Source of the DNA: Cunninghamia lanceolata
Taxonomy: Eukaryota > Streptophyta > Pinopsida > Cupressales > Cupressaceae
DNA length: 64,000 nt
NCBI GenBank assembly: GCA_027924645.1
Contig: BSBN01000849.1
Span: forward strand, 11,674,001-11,738,000
Direction: 5' to 3'
Positions 22,229 to 31,844 of this stretch are shown in pieces. The notes beneath the pieces were generated by a model. It ran no database searches. It was given only the letters and a program-made list of their open reading frames with translations, and was not told the DNA's origin. A program made the translations under genes and the position numbers. Each line of letters begins with the position of its first letter. Within the stretch, counting starts at the first letter, position 1.

Positions 22229-22610
22229 GTATGATTTGGAGGTCCGGAAGTACCTCTTGCATTATGACAGTGGTGACAGACTGTGTTCTTGAAGTTCCAG
22301 ATAAGGAGGATAAGAGATTTCAGTAAGTAAAGGAAATGCGGATGTACCTGGTCATTCAGACAGGCTTGTGAAGGTTCTTGGATCATGTTGAGGTTGTGTT
22401 GTTGGTCCGCATTGATAATGTATGATTTGAAGGTCTGGAAGTACCTTCTACAGTGGCGACAGACTATGTTCTTGAAGTTCCGGATGAGGAAGACAAGAGA
22501 TTCCAGCAAGTAAAGGAAGTGCGGATGGATTCGGACATTCAGGCAGGCTTGTGAAGTTTTCTGGATCGTGTTGAGGTTGTGTTGTTGATCCACATTGATA
22601 GTAGAGCCCA
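22229..22610 (+). repeat. 191-bp tandem duplication in C1 U3
   Basis: Two units with a period of 191 bp, both starting GTATGATTTG(G/A)AGGT and ending at (A/C)GCATTGATA or its variant. The units differ at scattered sites. The same pair is in the 3' LTR (28242 and 28433 starts), so the duplication predates this insertion. The C2 and C5 LTRs appear to have a single unit. Confidence 0.85.
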
Positions 22611-22744
22611 GAATTGAACTTATTCTTCCAGATGAAGTTCTTGCTCTGTTTAGCCGACCGGATGAGTTGTTCATCCTGCGAATGTTCTTGTGGTGGCCGA
22701 CCGGATGTGTTATTCATCTTGCGGATACTCTTATGATTGTTTGC

Positions 22745-22787
22745 TGACTTAGATGTTTGTTCCTAAGTCGATGTCTTGTATAAATAA
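22745..22787 (+). promoter_or_regulatory. C1 promoter: dyad plus TATA box
   Basis: TGACTTAG (22745-22752), a 10-base spacer, CTAAGTCG (22763-22770), then TATAAATAA at 22779-22787. In the 3' LTR copy the first arm is CGACTTAG, giving a perfect 8-bp inverted repeat. The same layout with different arm sequences occurs in C4, C5, C6 and C2. Confidence 0.8.
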
Positions 22788-22950
22788 CGGTCTGTGAGTT
22801 CATTTCGAGGAGTGGTGTGTGTGGATAAGTGTGGCATAGGGAAGAGAAGTGCGAAAGGCAGAGCAGAGGTTTTTGGGCTTAAATGGAACTGATCCAGACA
22901 TGGTAGAGATGTCATTCTCCAGTTCAAGACTGTGATTTTTATCACTTTGT

Positions 22951-23030
22951 AGACAGTGTGTCTCCTTGTAGGCAGTGGGCCTCTTTGTGAGCAGTGTGCT
23001 CGGGCAGTGAGCCCTAATTGGCATGTGCCA
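22951..23030 (+). repeat. AGTG mini-hairpin array in C1 leader
   Basis: Five consecutive short inverted repeats with a shared core: GACAGTGTGTC (22952), GGCAGTGGGCC (22971), GAGCAGTGTGCTC (22989), GGGCAGTGAGCCC (23002) and TGGCATGTGCCA (23019). Arms of 3-5 bp pair within each unit and differ between units. The array lies about 165-245 bp after the TATA box, so it should be in the transcript. Confidence 0.8.
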
Positions 23031-23243
23031 TTCATTCTTCTTTATTCTTCTAATAGAGAATAATTCTTGGGTTAATCACCCCGTGGTTTTTCCCTTAACC
23101 GGGTTTTCCACGTCAAAATCTTGGTGTTCAATGTGTTGATGTTTATCTGCTCTTGTGTTTATGTATTATGCTTTCATGAATGATTAATTGATATGCTGCT
23201 AACTAACAACGAAGAATCAAGTGTTTGAAAAAGAAGAAGTTTT

Positions 23244-23307
23244 ATACAACTGATTCACCCCCCCCCTCTCAGTTGTATGCCCTAGATCCAACAATTGGTA
23301 TCAGAGC
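23244..23307 (+). promoter_or_regulatory. C1 U5-end hairpin and primer binding site
   Basis: ATACAACTGA (23244-23253) and TCAGTTGTAT (23268-23277) form a perfect 10-bp stem around a C-rich loop. The LTR ends at 23293, and the primer binding site TGGTATCAGAGC is at 23296-23307, matching the initiator methionine tRNA type. Confidence 0.85.
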
Positions 23308-23350
23308 TAAGTTCCTCTGATAGGAGCTTAACTGCTTGAGGAGATCCAGG

Positions 23351-26300
23351 ATGTCATCATACAAGAAGGATAGTCTGAAGTTCGATGGAACCAACTTCAC
23401 TCTCTGGAAAGGTCGCATGAAGTGTCACTTGGAATGTATGGGAAAAGCATACTTGGCTATGGTCTCAAAACCATATGTACCTCCACAAGGTGGCCCGACA
23501 ACTCTGAATGAAATCACAGAAGCAGAAAACAATCTGCGGACCAAGGAAGCTCTTCTAAGCGCATTGAATGACTCAGATCTCTCAAATGTTATTGACCTAC
23601 CAACTGCATATGAGATCCTGACTAAACTGGAACTTTTGTATGAAGGAGATGAGTTCGTCAAAAGTGCAAGGTTGCAAAGTTTGAAAGGGAAATTTGAAAT
23701 ATTGAAGATGAGAGATGATGAAAACATCACTACCTTTATGCCAAGAGTGAATGAGCTGGTATGTGGAATCAGAAATGCTGGTGGAACTCTAGATGAAAAT
23801 GATATTGTCTGCAAAATCCTAAGATCCCTTCCTGCTGCCTACAAAATCAAGGTTGCTGCCATTGATGAATTCAGAGCCCACACAACTATCACAAGAGAAC
23901 AACTGGCTGGCAAACTAGCTGCATTTGAAATGACCAAGTTTGGAGATGATCCTCCCAAGACTGAATCTGCTTTCAAAGCCAGTGCCTATGTGAAAGGCAA
24001 ACAGAGATTTGATCCGGGAGAAAACTCATCAAGGAAAATGTCATGGTATGATCAAGCAAGAAGAGACATGGAAGAAGAAGAAGCAGAAACTACTCAACTT
24101 GAAGCCCTCATTGCAAAGAGACTGCCAAGAGGATCCGGTAAGTATGAAGGAAAACTACCCTTTAAGTGTTTCAACTGCAATAAGATTGGTCATTTTGCCT
24201 CAAGATGTCTGGAAAGATCTGCAAGGTCTAATACTAACAGACAAAGGTTTCAAAAGAACTGCTATTATGTTCATGAAGAAGATGACAATGAAGGAGTAAC
24301 AGATGATGAATCAGAACTAGGAAGCAAATCCGGAAATGAGTGGGTGTTTATTGCCATCAAGGAAGAAGATTCAATACTCTCTGAATCTGTCAATCACAAA
24401 GTTGTTGAAAAAGCTTTGGCTGCTCAAGTGGAAGAAAAGGATGATTGGGTTATTGACAGTGGATGTTCTCACCATATGACTGGTGACAAGAATAAGTTCT
24501 TAAATTTGGAAAGGTATGAAGGAGGAATGGTAAAGTTTGGTGACAATTCTGCTGGCAGAATCAGAGGCAGGGGAACTATTTCCTTTGATGGAAAGAGCAA
24601 AACAGGTAACGTACTATATGTTGATGGATTGAAGCACAATCTTCTCAGTGTTGGTCAGTTAGTGGTCAAAGGCTATGATCTCCGGTTCAAGAATGGAAAA
24701 TGTAGAATCTTTACAAGCTCCAGAACTGAAATTGCATCCGGTACTCAGACAAAAGGTAATATCTTTCATCTGGTTGGTTCAAATAAAAGTTGTTTGTTTG
24801 CTCAAATTGATCAGAGTTGGTTATGGCATAGAAGAATGTGTCATGTAAATTTTGATAACATCATCAAGATAAGCAATACTCAGGCCGTAAGAGATCTTCC
24901 AAAATTGATGAAACCTACAAATAGTTTGTGCAAAGAATGTCAGCTAGGTAAACAAAGCAGAGTCTCTTTCAAAAGCAAAGATCAGTCTTCTACCGGATTA
25001 TTGGAATTACTACATACTGATCTCTGTGGTCCGACAAGAATCAAGAGTCTGCAAGGTGATAGATATTTCATGTTGTTAATTGATGATCATTCCCGGATGA
25101 TGTGGGTTACCTTTCTAAAAGAAAAATCAGAAGCATTTGAGAAGTTCAAAATCTTCAAAGCTATGGTAGAGAATCAAACCAGATTGAAACTAAAGTGTCT
25201 AAGGTCTAATAGAGGTGGTGAATTTACATCTGGTGAGTTCATTGACTTTTGTGAGAAGCAGGGTATAAGGAGATAGTTGTCTGCTCCTAGGACTCCATAG
25301 CAGAATGGAGTAGTTGAGAGAAAGAACCGGACCATCCAGGAAGCTGCCAGGACAATGATGTTGGAAGTAAATGTTCCTCAAATGTTTTGGAAGGAAGCTA
25401 TCAGCACTGCAGTCTACACTCTCAATCGAGTTCAAATCAGAAACAACACCGGTAAGACCCCCTATGAACTCTGGTTTGGCATCACTCCTACTGTGAAATA
25501 TTTCAGAGTATTTGGTAGCAAGTGTTATATTAAAAGAGATGACGATCTAGGAAAGTTTGATGCCAGAAGTGATGAAAGAATTTTCTTGGGTTACTCCACT
25601 CAAAGCAAAGCATACCGGTGTTACAATAAGAGATTGAGGAAGATGATAGAAAGCACCAATGTGAAAGTTGATGAAGGAATTGAGAAGCCTTCAAGATTTT
25701 ATGAGTTTGATGAAGATGACCAAGACAGTGTTCAAGGACCTCAATCCTCTCTGGTGAGACAGAGTCAGCCTGATCCAGTAAATCAGGAAGAAGAGATAGG
25801 TTTGAATGAGCCTGATCAAGAAGCAGCAGTGCAGGATACTCCCAAAATTCCAAAGTATGTAAGACTGAACCACTCTGAAGATCAGATCATAGGTGACAAA
25901 AGCAAAGGTGTACAAACTAGAAGGAATGTTGCTCAAAATCAGGATGAATGTTGTCTGATTTCAAAGATTGAACCTAAAACAATAAATGAAGCCTGCAATG
26001 ATGAAAACTGGACCAAAGCAATGGAAGATGAATTGATGCAAATTGAGAAAAATCATACTTGGGATCTTGTTCCTAGACCGAGAGACAGGAATGTAATTGG
26101 AACCAAGTGGGTCTTCCGGAACAAACTAAATGAAGCTGGTGAAGTAATCAGAAACAAAGCTAGATTGGTCTGCAAAGGCTACTCTCAAATAGAAGGAATT
26201 GACTTTGAAGAGACTTTTGCTCCGATGGCAAGAATTGAAGCAGTCAGATTACTTCTTGCATTTGCTGCCTTTAAAGGCTTCAAGGTATATCAGATGGATG

Positions 26301-27505
26301 TCAAGTCTGCCTTCCTAAATGGTGATCTGGAAGAAGAAGTCTACATTGAACAACCAGATGGATTTCAATTGTCTGATAATGATGATATGGTCTGCAAGTT
26401 GAAGAAAGCTTTGTATGGATTGAAGCAAGCCCCAAGAGCTTGGTATGAAAGGTTGGATAAGCATCTTGTGCAGATTGGATTCAACAAAGGTACTGCTGAC
26501 AGTAACTTATATTTCAAAATTGATCATGAAAACATTTTGATTGTTGAAGTGTTTGTGGATGATATCATTTTTGGAGGAAGAGATAGTATGTGCAAAACTT
26601 TTGCAAATCAGATGAAAAGTGAGTTTGAAATGTCTATGCTTGGCGAAATGAATTTCTTCTTGGGTCTGCAAATTACTCAAACAAAAGAAGGGATCTTCAT
26701 TTCTCAGACCAAATATGTGAAAGAATTGTTAAGGAAATTTGGTATGGAAGACTCAAAGCCTATGAACACTCCTATGGCAACCGGATGTAAGTTAAGCAAA
26801 GATGATGATTCTCCAAAGGCAGATTAGACAAAGTATAGATCAATGATTGGTGGATTGTTGTATCTCACTCAAACTAGACCAGATATAATGCAGGCTGTTG
26901 GTCTTGTGGCAAGATTCCAGGCTGATCCTAGAGAATCTCATGTTATGGCAATCAAAAGAATTTTTAGGTACTTGAAAGGAACAGTTGAGTATGGTCTATG
27001 GTACCCTAGAGATCTGGATTTCTCTCTTCATGCTTACACAGATGCAGATTGGGCAGGAGATGTGGATGACCAGAAGAGCACTAGTGGTGGAGCATTCTTT
27101 TTGGGGAAGAGATTGGTTTCCTGGTTAAGCAAGAAACAAGATGCAATATCTCTGTCTACAACTGAAGCAGAATACATTGCAGCAGCAGGTAGTTGCACTC
27201 AAATTTTATGGATGAAGCAGATGCTAAGAGACATTAAAGTTGAATATGAGGAGCCTATCACAATTTTCTGTGATAATTCAAGTGCAATTAATATTTCTAA
27301 GAATCCGATATTGCATTCTAAGACTAAGCACATATCTATCAAGTTTCACTTTTTGAGAGAACAAGTAAACAAGGAAGAAGTCAGATTGGAGTATGTTCCC
27401 TCCAAGGATCAGATTGCAGATATCTTTACAAAACCTCTTCCCAAGGACTCTTTTGAATATCTCCGGGAGAAGTTAGGGGTCATGGCCCCTCCGGTGATGA
27501 ACTAG
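23351..27505 (+). pseudogene. C1 gag-pol polyprotein, three in-frame TAG stops
   Basis: One uninterrupted reading frame of about 1385 codons apart from TAG at 25274-25276, 25298-25300 and 26825-26827. The ATG at 23351 (MSSYKKDSLKFDGTNF) is chosen because C2 and C5 start at the matching codon. Order: UBN2-type gag; CCHC knuckle CFNCNKIGHFASRC (24167-24208); protease DWVIDSGCSHHMTGD near 24440-24485; integrase HHCC (24824-24950); catalytic Asp in LLHTDLCGP (25019-25021); second catalytic position changed from Asp to Asn (AAT, 25208-25210); VERKN Glu kept; RT with FVDD at 26552-26563; RNase H (YTDADWAGD, TTEAEYIA, FCDNSSA, SKDQIADIF). The motifs fit the SIRE/Maximus lineage. It encodes reverse transcription and integration of the element; as it stands it yields gag, protease and a truncated integrase only. 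Confidence 0.95.
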
Positions 27506-27582
27506 GATGCACTGATGTGCATCAGTCCGGTGGATATCATAGTCATATCTTGTGATCCGGATTGATGATGGGGAGCTGCTAC

Positions 27583-27828
27583 TAAGGGGGAGCAGCTGGT
27601 ATGATTCTAATGTATTAGAATTGCAAGTATGAGCCCTTTGCCATTGATGTCAAAGGGGGAGAGAAGACATGTGAAAAACAAGTGGTTAATGATCAAAGGG
27701 GGAGCAGTAAAGGAAGAGAAGACATGTGAAAAGTTGTTGTTGATAGGGGGAGCTGTGACAGAAAGGAGAAGTTCTTGTCTTGATGGTTTTTCACATCATA
27801 TGTTGCCATCAATGACAAAGGGGGAGAT
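27583..27828 (+). promoter_or_regulatory. C1 polypurine tract cluster
   Basis: Five AGGGGGAG-type tracts at about 27583, 27652, 27694, 27743 and 27817, the last abutting the 3' LTR. Two copies of GAGAAGACATGTGAAAA lie between them (27661 and 27717). TTGCAAGTATGA at about 27620 repeats the start of the LTR. Multiplied polypurine motifs before the 3' LTR are a described Sirevirus trait. Confidence 0.8.
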
Positions 27829-29287
27829 TATTGCAAGTATGAGGTGAACCAGTGTTGTCATTGATGTCAACATACTCATATTACATTGACAAGAAGGATT
27901 GGATGAGCTGTGTGTTGAGGATATTGACAAAATTAGCCTCAGTCAGGAACAGTGAAGAACAGTGATGAGAAGAAGGCAAATATATTGGATAGGTTGAGAA
28001 CTGGAGGATGCGGATTAAAGGGTTTGCAGATATGAGTCTTGAGATGCTTCAGTCAAGTTTTCAGAGGTCCGCATGAAGACCTGAAGAAGTTATGGCTGTC
28101 TGTGTGGAACCGGTTCCGGCAAGTGCTTAGAGGTGACAGAGGATCACAGAAAGGTCCGGTGAGGTCCGGAATTGTACAATCCTAATCTGTGGATTGGAAA
28201 GAGTGTTTGGGATGTCCTTGTGATGTGCCATCTCGAGTTGTGTATGATTTGGAGGTCCGGAAGTACCTCTTGCATTATGACAGTGGTGACAGACTGTGTT
28301 CTTGAAGTTCTGGATAAGGAGGATAAGAGATTTCAGTAAGTAAAGGAAATGCGGACGTACCTGGTCATTCAGACAGGCTTGTGAAGGTTCTTGGATCATG
28401 TTGAGGTTGTGTTGTTGGTCCGCATTGATAATGTATGATTTGAAGGTCCAGAAGTACCTTCTACAGTGGCGACAGACTGTGTTCTTGAAGTTCCGGATGA
28501 GGAAGACAAGAGATTCCAGCAAGTAAAGGAAGTGCGGATGTATCTAGACATTCAGGCAGGCTTGTGAAGTTTTTTGGATCGTGTTGAGGTTGTGTTGTTG
28601 ATCCGCATTGATAGTAGAGCCCGGAATTGAACTTATTCTTCCGGATGAAGTTCTTGCTCTGTTTAGCCGACCGAATGAGTTGTTCATCCTACGAATGTTC
28701 TTGTGGTGGCCGACCGGATGTGTTATTCATCTTGCGGATACTCTTATGATTGTTTGCCGACTTAGATGTTTGTTCCTAAGTCGATGTCTTGTATAAATAA
28801 CGGTCTGTGAGTTCATTTCGAGGAGTGGTGTGTGTGGATAAGTGTGGCATAGGGAAGAGAAGTGCGAAAGGCAGAGCAGAGGTTTTTGGGCTTAAATGGA
28901 ACTGATCCGGACATGGTAGAGATGTCATTCTCCAGTTCAAGACTGTGATTTTTATCACTTTGTAGACAGTGTGTCTCCTTGTAGGCAGTGGGCCTCTTTG
29001 TGAGCAGTGTGCTCGGGCAGTGAGCCCTAATTGGCATGTGCCATTCATTCTTCTTTATTCTTCTAACAGAGAATAATTCTTGGGTTAATCACCCCATGGT
29101 TTTTCCCTTAACCGGGTTTTCCACGTCAAAATCTTGGTGTTCAATGTGTTGATGTTTATCTGCTCTTATGTTTATGTATTATGCTTGCATGAATGATTAA
29201 TTGATATGCTGCTAACTAACAACGAAGAATCAAGTTTTATACAACTGATTCACCCCCCCCTCTCAGTTGTATGCCCTAGATCCAACA
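27829..29287 (+). repeat. C1 3' LTR
   Basis: 1459 bp, matching 21816-23293. Its first dinucleotide is TA instead of TG. It lacks 18 bp present near 23221 of the 5' copy, a deletion flanked by AAG repeats. The promoter dyad (28758-28783), TATA box (28792-28800), AGTG array (28964-29043) and C-loop hairpin (29239-29272) are all conserved. Confidence 0.95.
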
Positions 29288-29292
29288 ATTCA

Positions 29293-30830
29293 GTCCTACA
29301 TACCTGGGAACTTTGGGAGTTTCTTGCACTTTAGATTCTTGAACACGCTCATTCAAACTCATCTCTTCTACCTGATTTACCAGATCAGTCTAAATCTGAA
29401 TTTCAAAAGAGGCTTGAGTTCCTTGAATCAGAACATCATTCTGATCATCTTCATCATATTCATAAAACGTTGAGGGTTTTTCAATTCCTTCATCAACCTT
29501 CACATTTGTACTTTCTATAATCTTTCTCAGTCTCTTGTTATAACACCAGTATGCTTTGCTTTGAGTCTAGAATAATCCAAGAATATTCCTTCATCACTTC
29601 TAGCATCAAATTTTCCTAGATATTCATCTCTTCTAATGTAACATTTGCTACCAAAGACTCTAAAATACCTCATAGTAGGAGTGATACCAAACCAAAGTTC
29701 ATAAGGATTCTTACCGGTATTGCTTCTGATTTATACTCGATTGAGAGTATAGACTGTAGTGCTTACAACTTCTCTCCAATAGACCTAAGGAACATTTGCT
29801 TCCATCATCATGGTTCTAGATGCTTCTTGGATGGTCTAGTTCTTTCTTTCCACTACTGCATTCTACTATGGAGTCCTAGGAGCAGATAATTGTCTTCTTA
29901 TTCCATGCTTCTCACAGAATTCTATGAACTCACCGGATGTGAATTCTCCACCTCTATCAAACCTCAGACATTTTATGTTCAATCCAGTTTCATTCTCCAG
30001 CATAGCCTTGAATATTTTGAATTTCTCAAGAGCCTCAGATTTATCCTTCAGAAAGGTTACCCACATCATCTGGGAATAGTCATCAATTAATAGCATAAAG
30101 TATCTATCACCTTGAACACTTCTGATTCTTGCCGGACCACATAGATCAGTATGAATTAAGTCCAATAATCCAGTAGAAGAATGTTCCTTGCTCTTGAATG
30201 TAACCCTGCTCTGCTTTGCTAACTAACATTCTTTACACAAACTATTAGAAGGTTTCACCAGTCTTGGAAGATCTCTTACAGCCTGGGTGTTTCTTATTTT
30301 AATGATGCTATCCAAATTTACATGACACATTCTTCTATGCCACAACCAACTCTAATCAATTTGAACAAATAAACAACTATTACTAGTACCAACCAAGTGG
30401 AAGATGTTACCTTTAGTTTGGGTACCGAATGCTATCTCTATTCTGGAGCTTTCAAAGATCTTGCATTTTCCATTTTTGAATCAGAGATCATAGCCTTTAT
30501 CCACCAACTGTCCAACACTGAGAAGATTGTGTTTCAAACCTTCAACATATAGTACATTACCAATTTTGTTCTTTCCATCGAAAGAAATAGTTCCTCTACC
30601 TCTGATTCTGCCAGTAAAATTATCACCAAATTTTACCACTCCTCCTTCATACCTTTCCAAATCTATAAACTTGTTTTTGTCACTTATTATATGGTGATAG
30701 CATCCACTATCAATGACCCAATCATCCTTTTCTTCAACTTGGGCAACCAGAGCTCTTTCCACAATTTTATGATTGATAGATTCAGAGGGCATCGGATCTT
30801 CTTCCTTGATGGCAATGAACACCCAATCAC
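29293..30830 (-). pseudogene. C2 protease and integrase
   Basis: Minus-strand middle part of the C2 polyprotein, ending at the C1 insertion. The protease block (30822-30481) reads DWVIDSGCYHHI and YVEGLKHNLLSVGQL. The integrase block (30165-29866) has HTDLCGPARI with the first Asp, CLRFDRGGEF with the second Asp, and a double stop where related copies have PQQN. The zinc-binding part lies at about 30390-30190 with stops. From 29860 to 29300 the integrase C-terminal region continues with frameshifts. Confidence 0.88.
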
Positions 30831-31789
30831 TTCCAGATTTGTTTCATGTCTCTGATTTATCATCTTCATGAACATAGTACCATTTCTTTTGGAACCTTGA
30901 TCTGTTAGGGTTTGGCCTTGAAAACCTTTACAGACACCTTGAGGCAAAATGACCAATCTTATTGTAGTTAAAACACTTAGAAGGCAATTTTCCCTCATAC
31001 TTATCAGATCCTCTTGGTAGTCTTTTTACAATAAGGGCTTCAAGTTGAGTAGGTTCTACTTCATCTTCTTCTAGGTCTTTTATTATTTTTTCATACCATG
31101 AAAGTTTCATTAAAGAGTTCTCTCCCGGATCAAACTTTTGTTTTCCTTTAATAGAGGCACTAGCTTTGAATGCATATTCAGTCTTGGGGCGGGCATCACC
31201 AAACTTAATCAATTCAAATACAACCAATTTACCAACCAATTGATCTCTTGTGATACCTGAAAAAGATCTAAATTGTTCAATAGTAGCAACCTTATACTTG
31301 TAAGAATCAGGAAGGGATCTGAGAACTTTGCCAACAGTCTCATCTTCATCCAAGACTCCACTAGCACATCTAATGCCACAAACAAGCTCATTTACTCTGG
31401 GCATAAATGTAGTGATCTTTTCATCTTCTCTCATTTTTAGGTTTTCAAATTTTCCTTTCAGACTCTGTAGCTTGGCACATTTAACATACTTGTCTCCTTC
31501 ATGCAGAAGTTCCATTTTTTCTCAAATCTCAAAAGTAGTTTGTAGGTCAACAACATTTGTCAGCTCTGAATCAGACAAGGCACTTAGAAGAGCTTCTTTA
31601 GTCTACAGGTTGTTTTCAACATCTGTGATTTCATCAACGGTTGTCAATCCATTCTGTTGAGTATACTTCTTTGAAGCCATGGTCCAATACTACATTCCCA
31701 TACATTGCAAGTGACATTGCATGTGACTTTTCCAAAGAGTAAAATTGGTTCCATCAAACCTCAGACTATCCTTCTTATATGATGACATC
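30831..31789 (-). pseudogene. C2 gag
   Basis: UBN2-type gag starting at the ATG 31789-31787 (MSSYKKDSLRFDGTNF), 44 bases inside the primer binding site. Stops occur in the first 90 codons (for example near 31690 and 31515). The main block, 31515-30928, has VNELVCGIRCASG, GKVLRSLPDSYKYKVAT and FKASASIKGKQKFDPGEN. The zinc knuckle reads CFNYNKIGHFASRC, so the second zinc ligand is Tyr instead of Cys. Confidence 0.9.
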
Positions 31790-31830
31790 TTGGATCTCCT
31801 CAAGCAGTTAAGCTCTTTGAGAGGAACTTA

Positions 31831-31842
31831 GCTCTGATACCA
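31831..31842 (-). promoter_or_regulatory. C2 primer binding site
   Basis: TGGTATCAGAGC on the minus strand, two bases from the LTR end at 31845; initiator methionine tRNA type. Confidence 0.88.
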
Positions 31843-31844
31843 AT

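Larger units (their letters stand above)
21816..23293 (+). repeat. C1 5' LTR
   Basis: 1478 bp, starting TGTTGCAAG and ending ATCCAACA. U3 carries a 191-bp tandem duplication and a GGAACCGGTTCC palindrome (22093-22104). The promoter dyad and TATA box are at 22745-22787. Downstream, the transcribed part carries the AGTG hairpin array and ends with the C-loop hairpin. Reverse-strand reading frames here (for example 22114-22674 and 22763-23035) recur in the 3' LTR and reflect LTR sequence, not genes. Confidence 0.95.
21816..29287 (+). mobile_element. C1: youngest, near-intact Sirevirus-like copia element
   Basis: A plus-strand Ty1/copia element of 7.47 kb: 5' LTR, primer binding site, one long gag-pol frame, a 3' non-coding region with polypurine repeats, and 3' LTR. 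The target duplication ATTCA is perfect (21811-21815 and 29288-29292) and lies inside C2 pol. The two LTRs differ by eye at only a few percent of positions, fewer than in C2 or T, which fits its innermost position. The coding frame has three TAG stops and no frameshift. Confidence 0.96.

Noticed and set aside
22114..23035. Several overlapping minus-strand reading frames in the C1 5' LTR, repeated at 28127-29048
   Set aside because: They lie wholly in LTR sequence, overlap one another in different frames and have no protein-like conservation; duplicated only because the LTR is.
23336..23350. Upstream ATG for the C1 gag-pol (five extra codons)
   Set aside because: C2 and C5 have conserved sequence and start only from the codon equivalent to 23351.
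27829..27830. TA instead of TG at the C1 3' LTR start taken as evidence of a different boundary
   Set aside because: The 5' LTR, the polypurine tract and the perfect target duplication fix the boundary; a point mutation is the simplest reading. The same applies to T at 38805.
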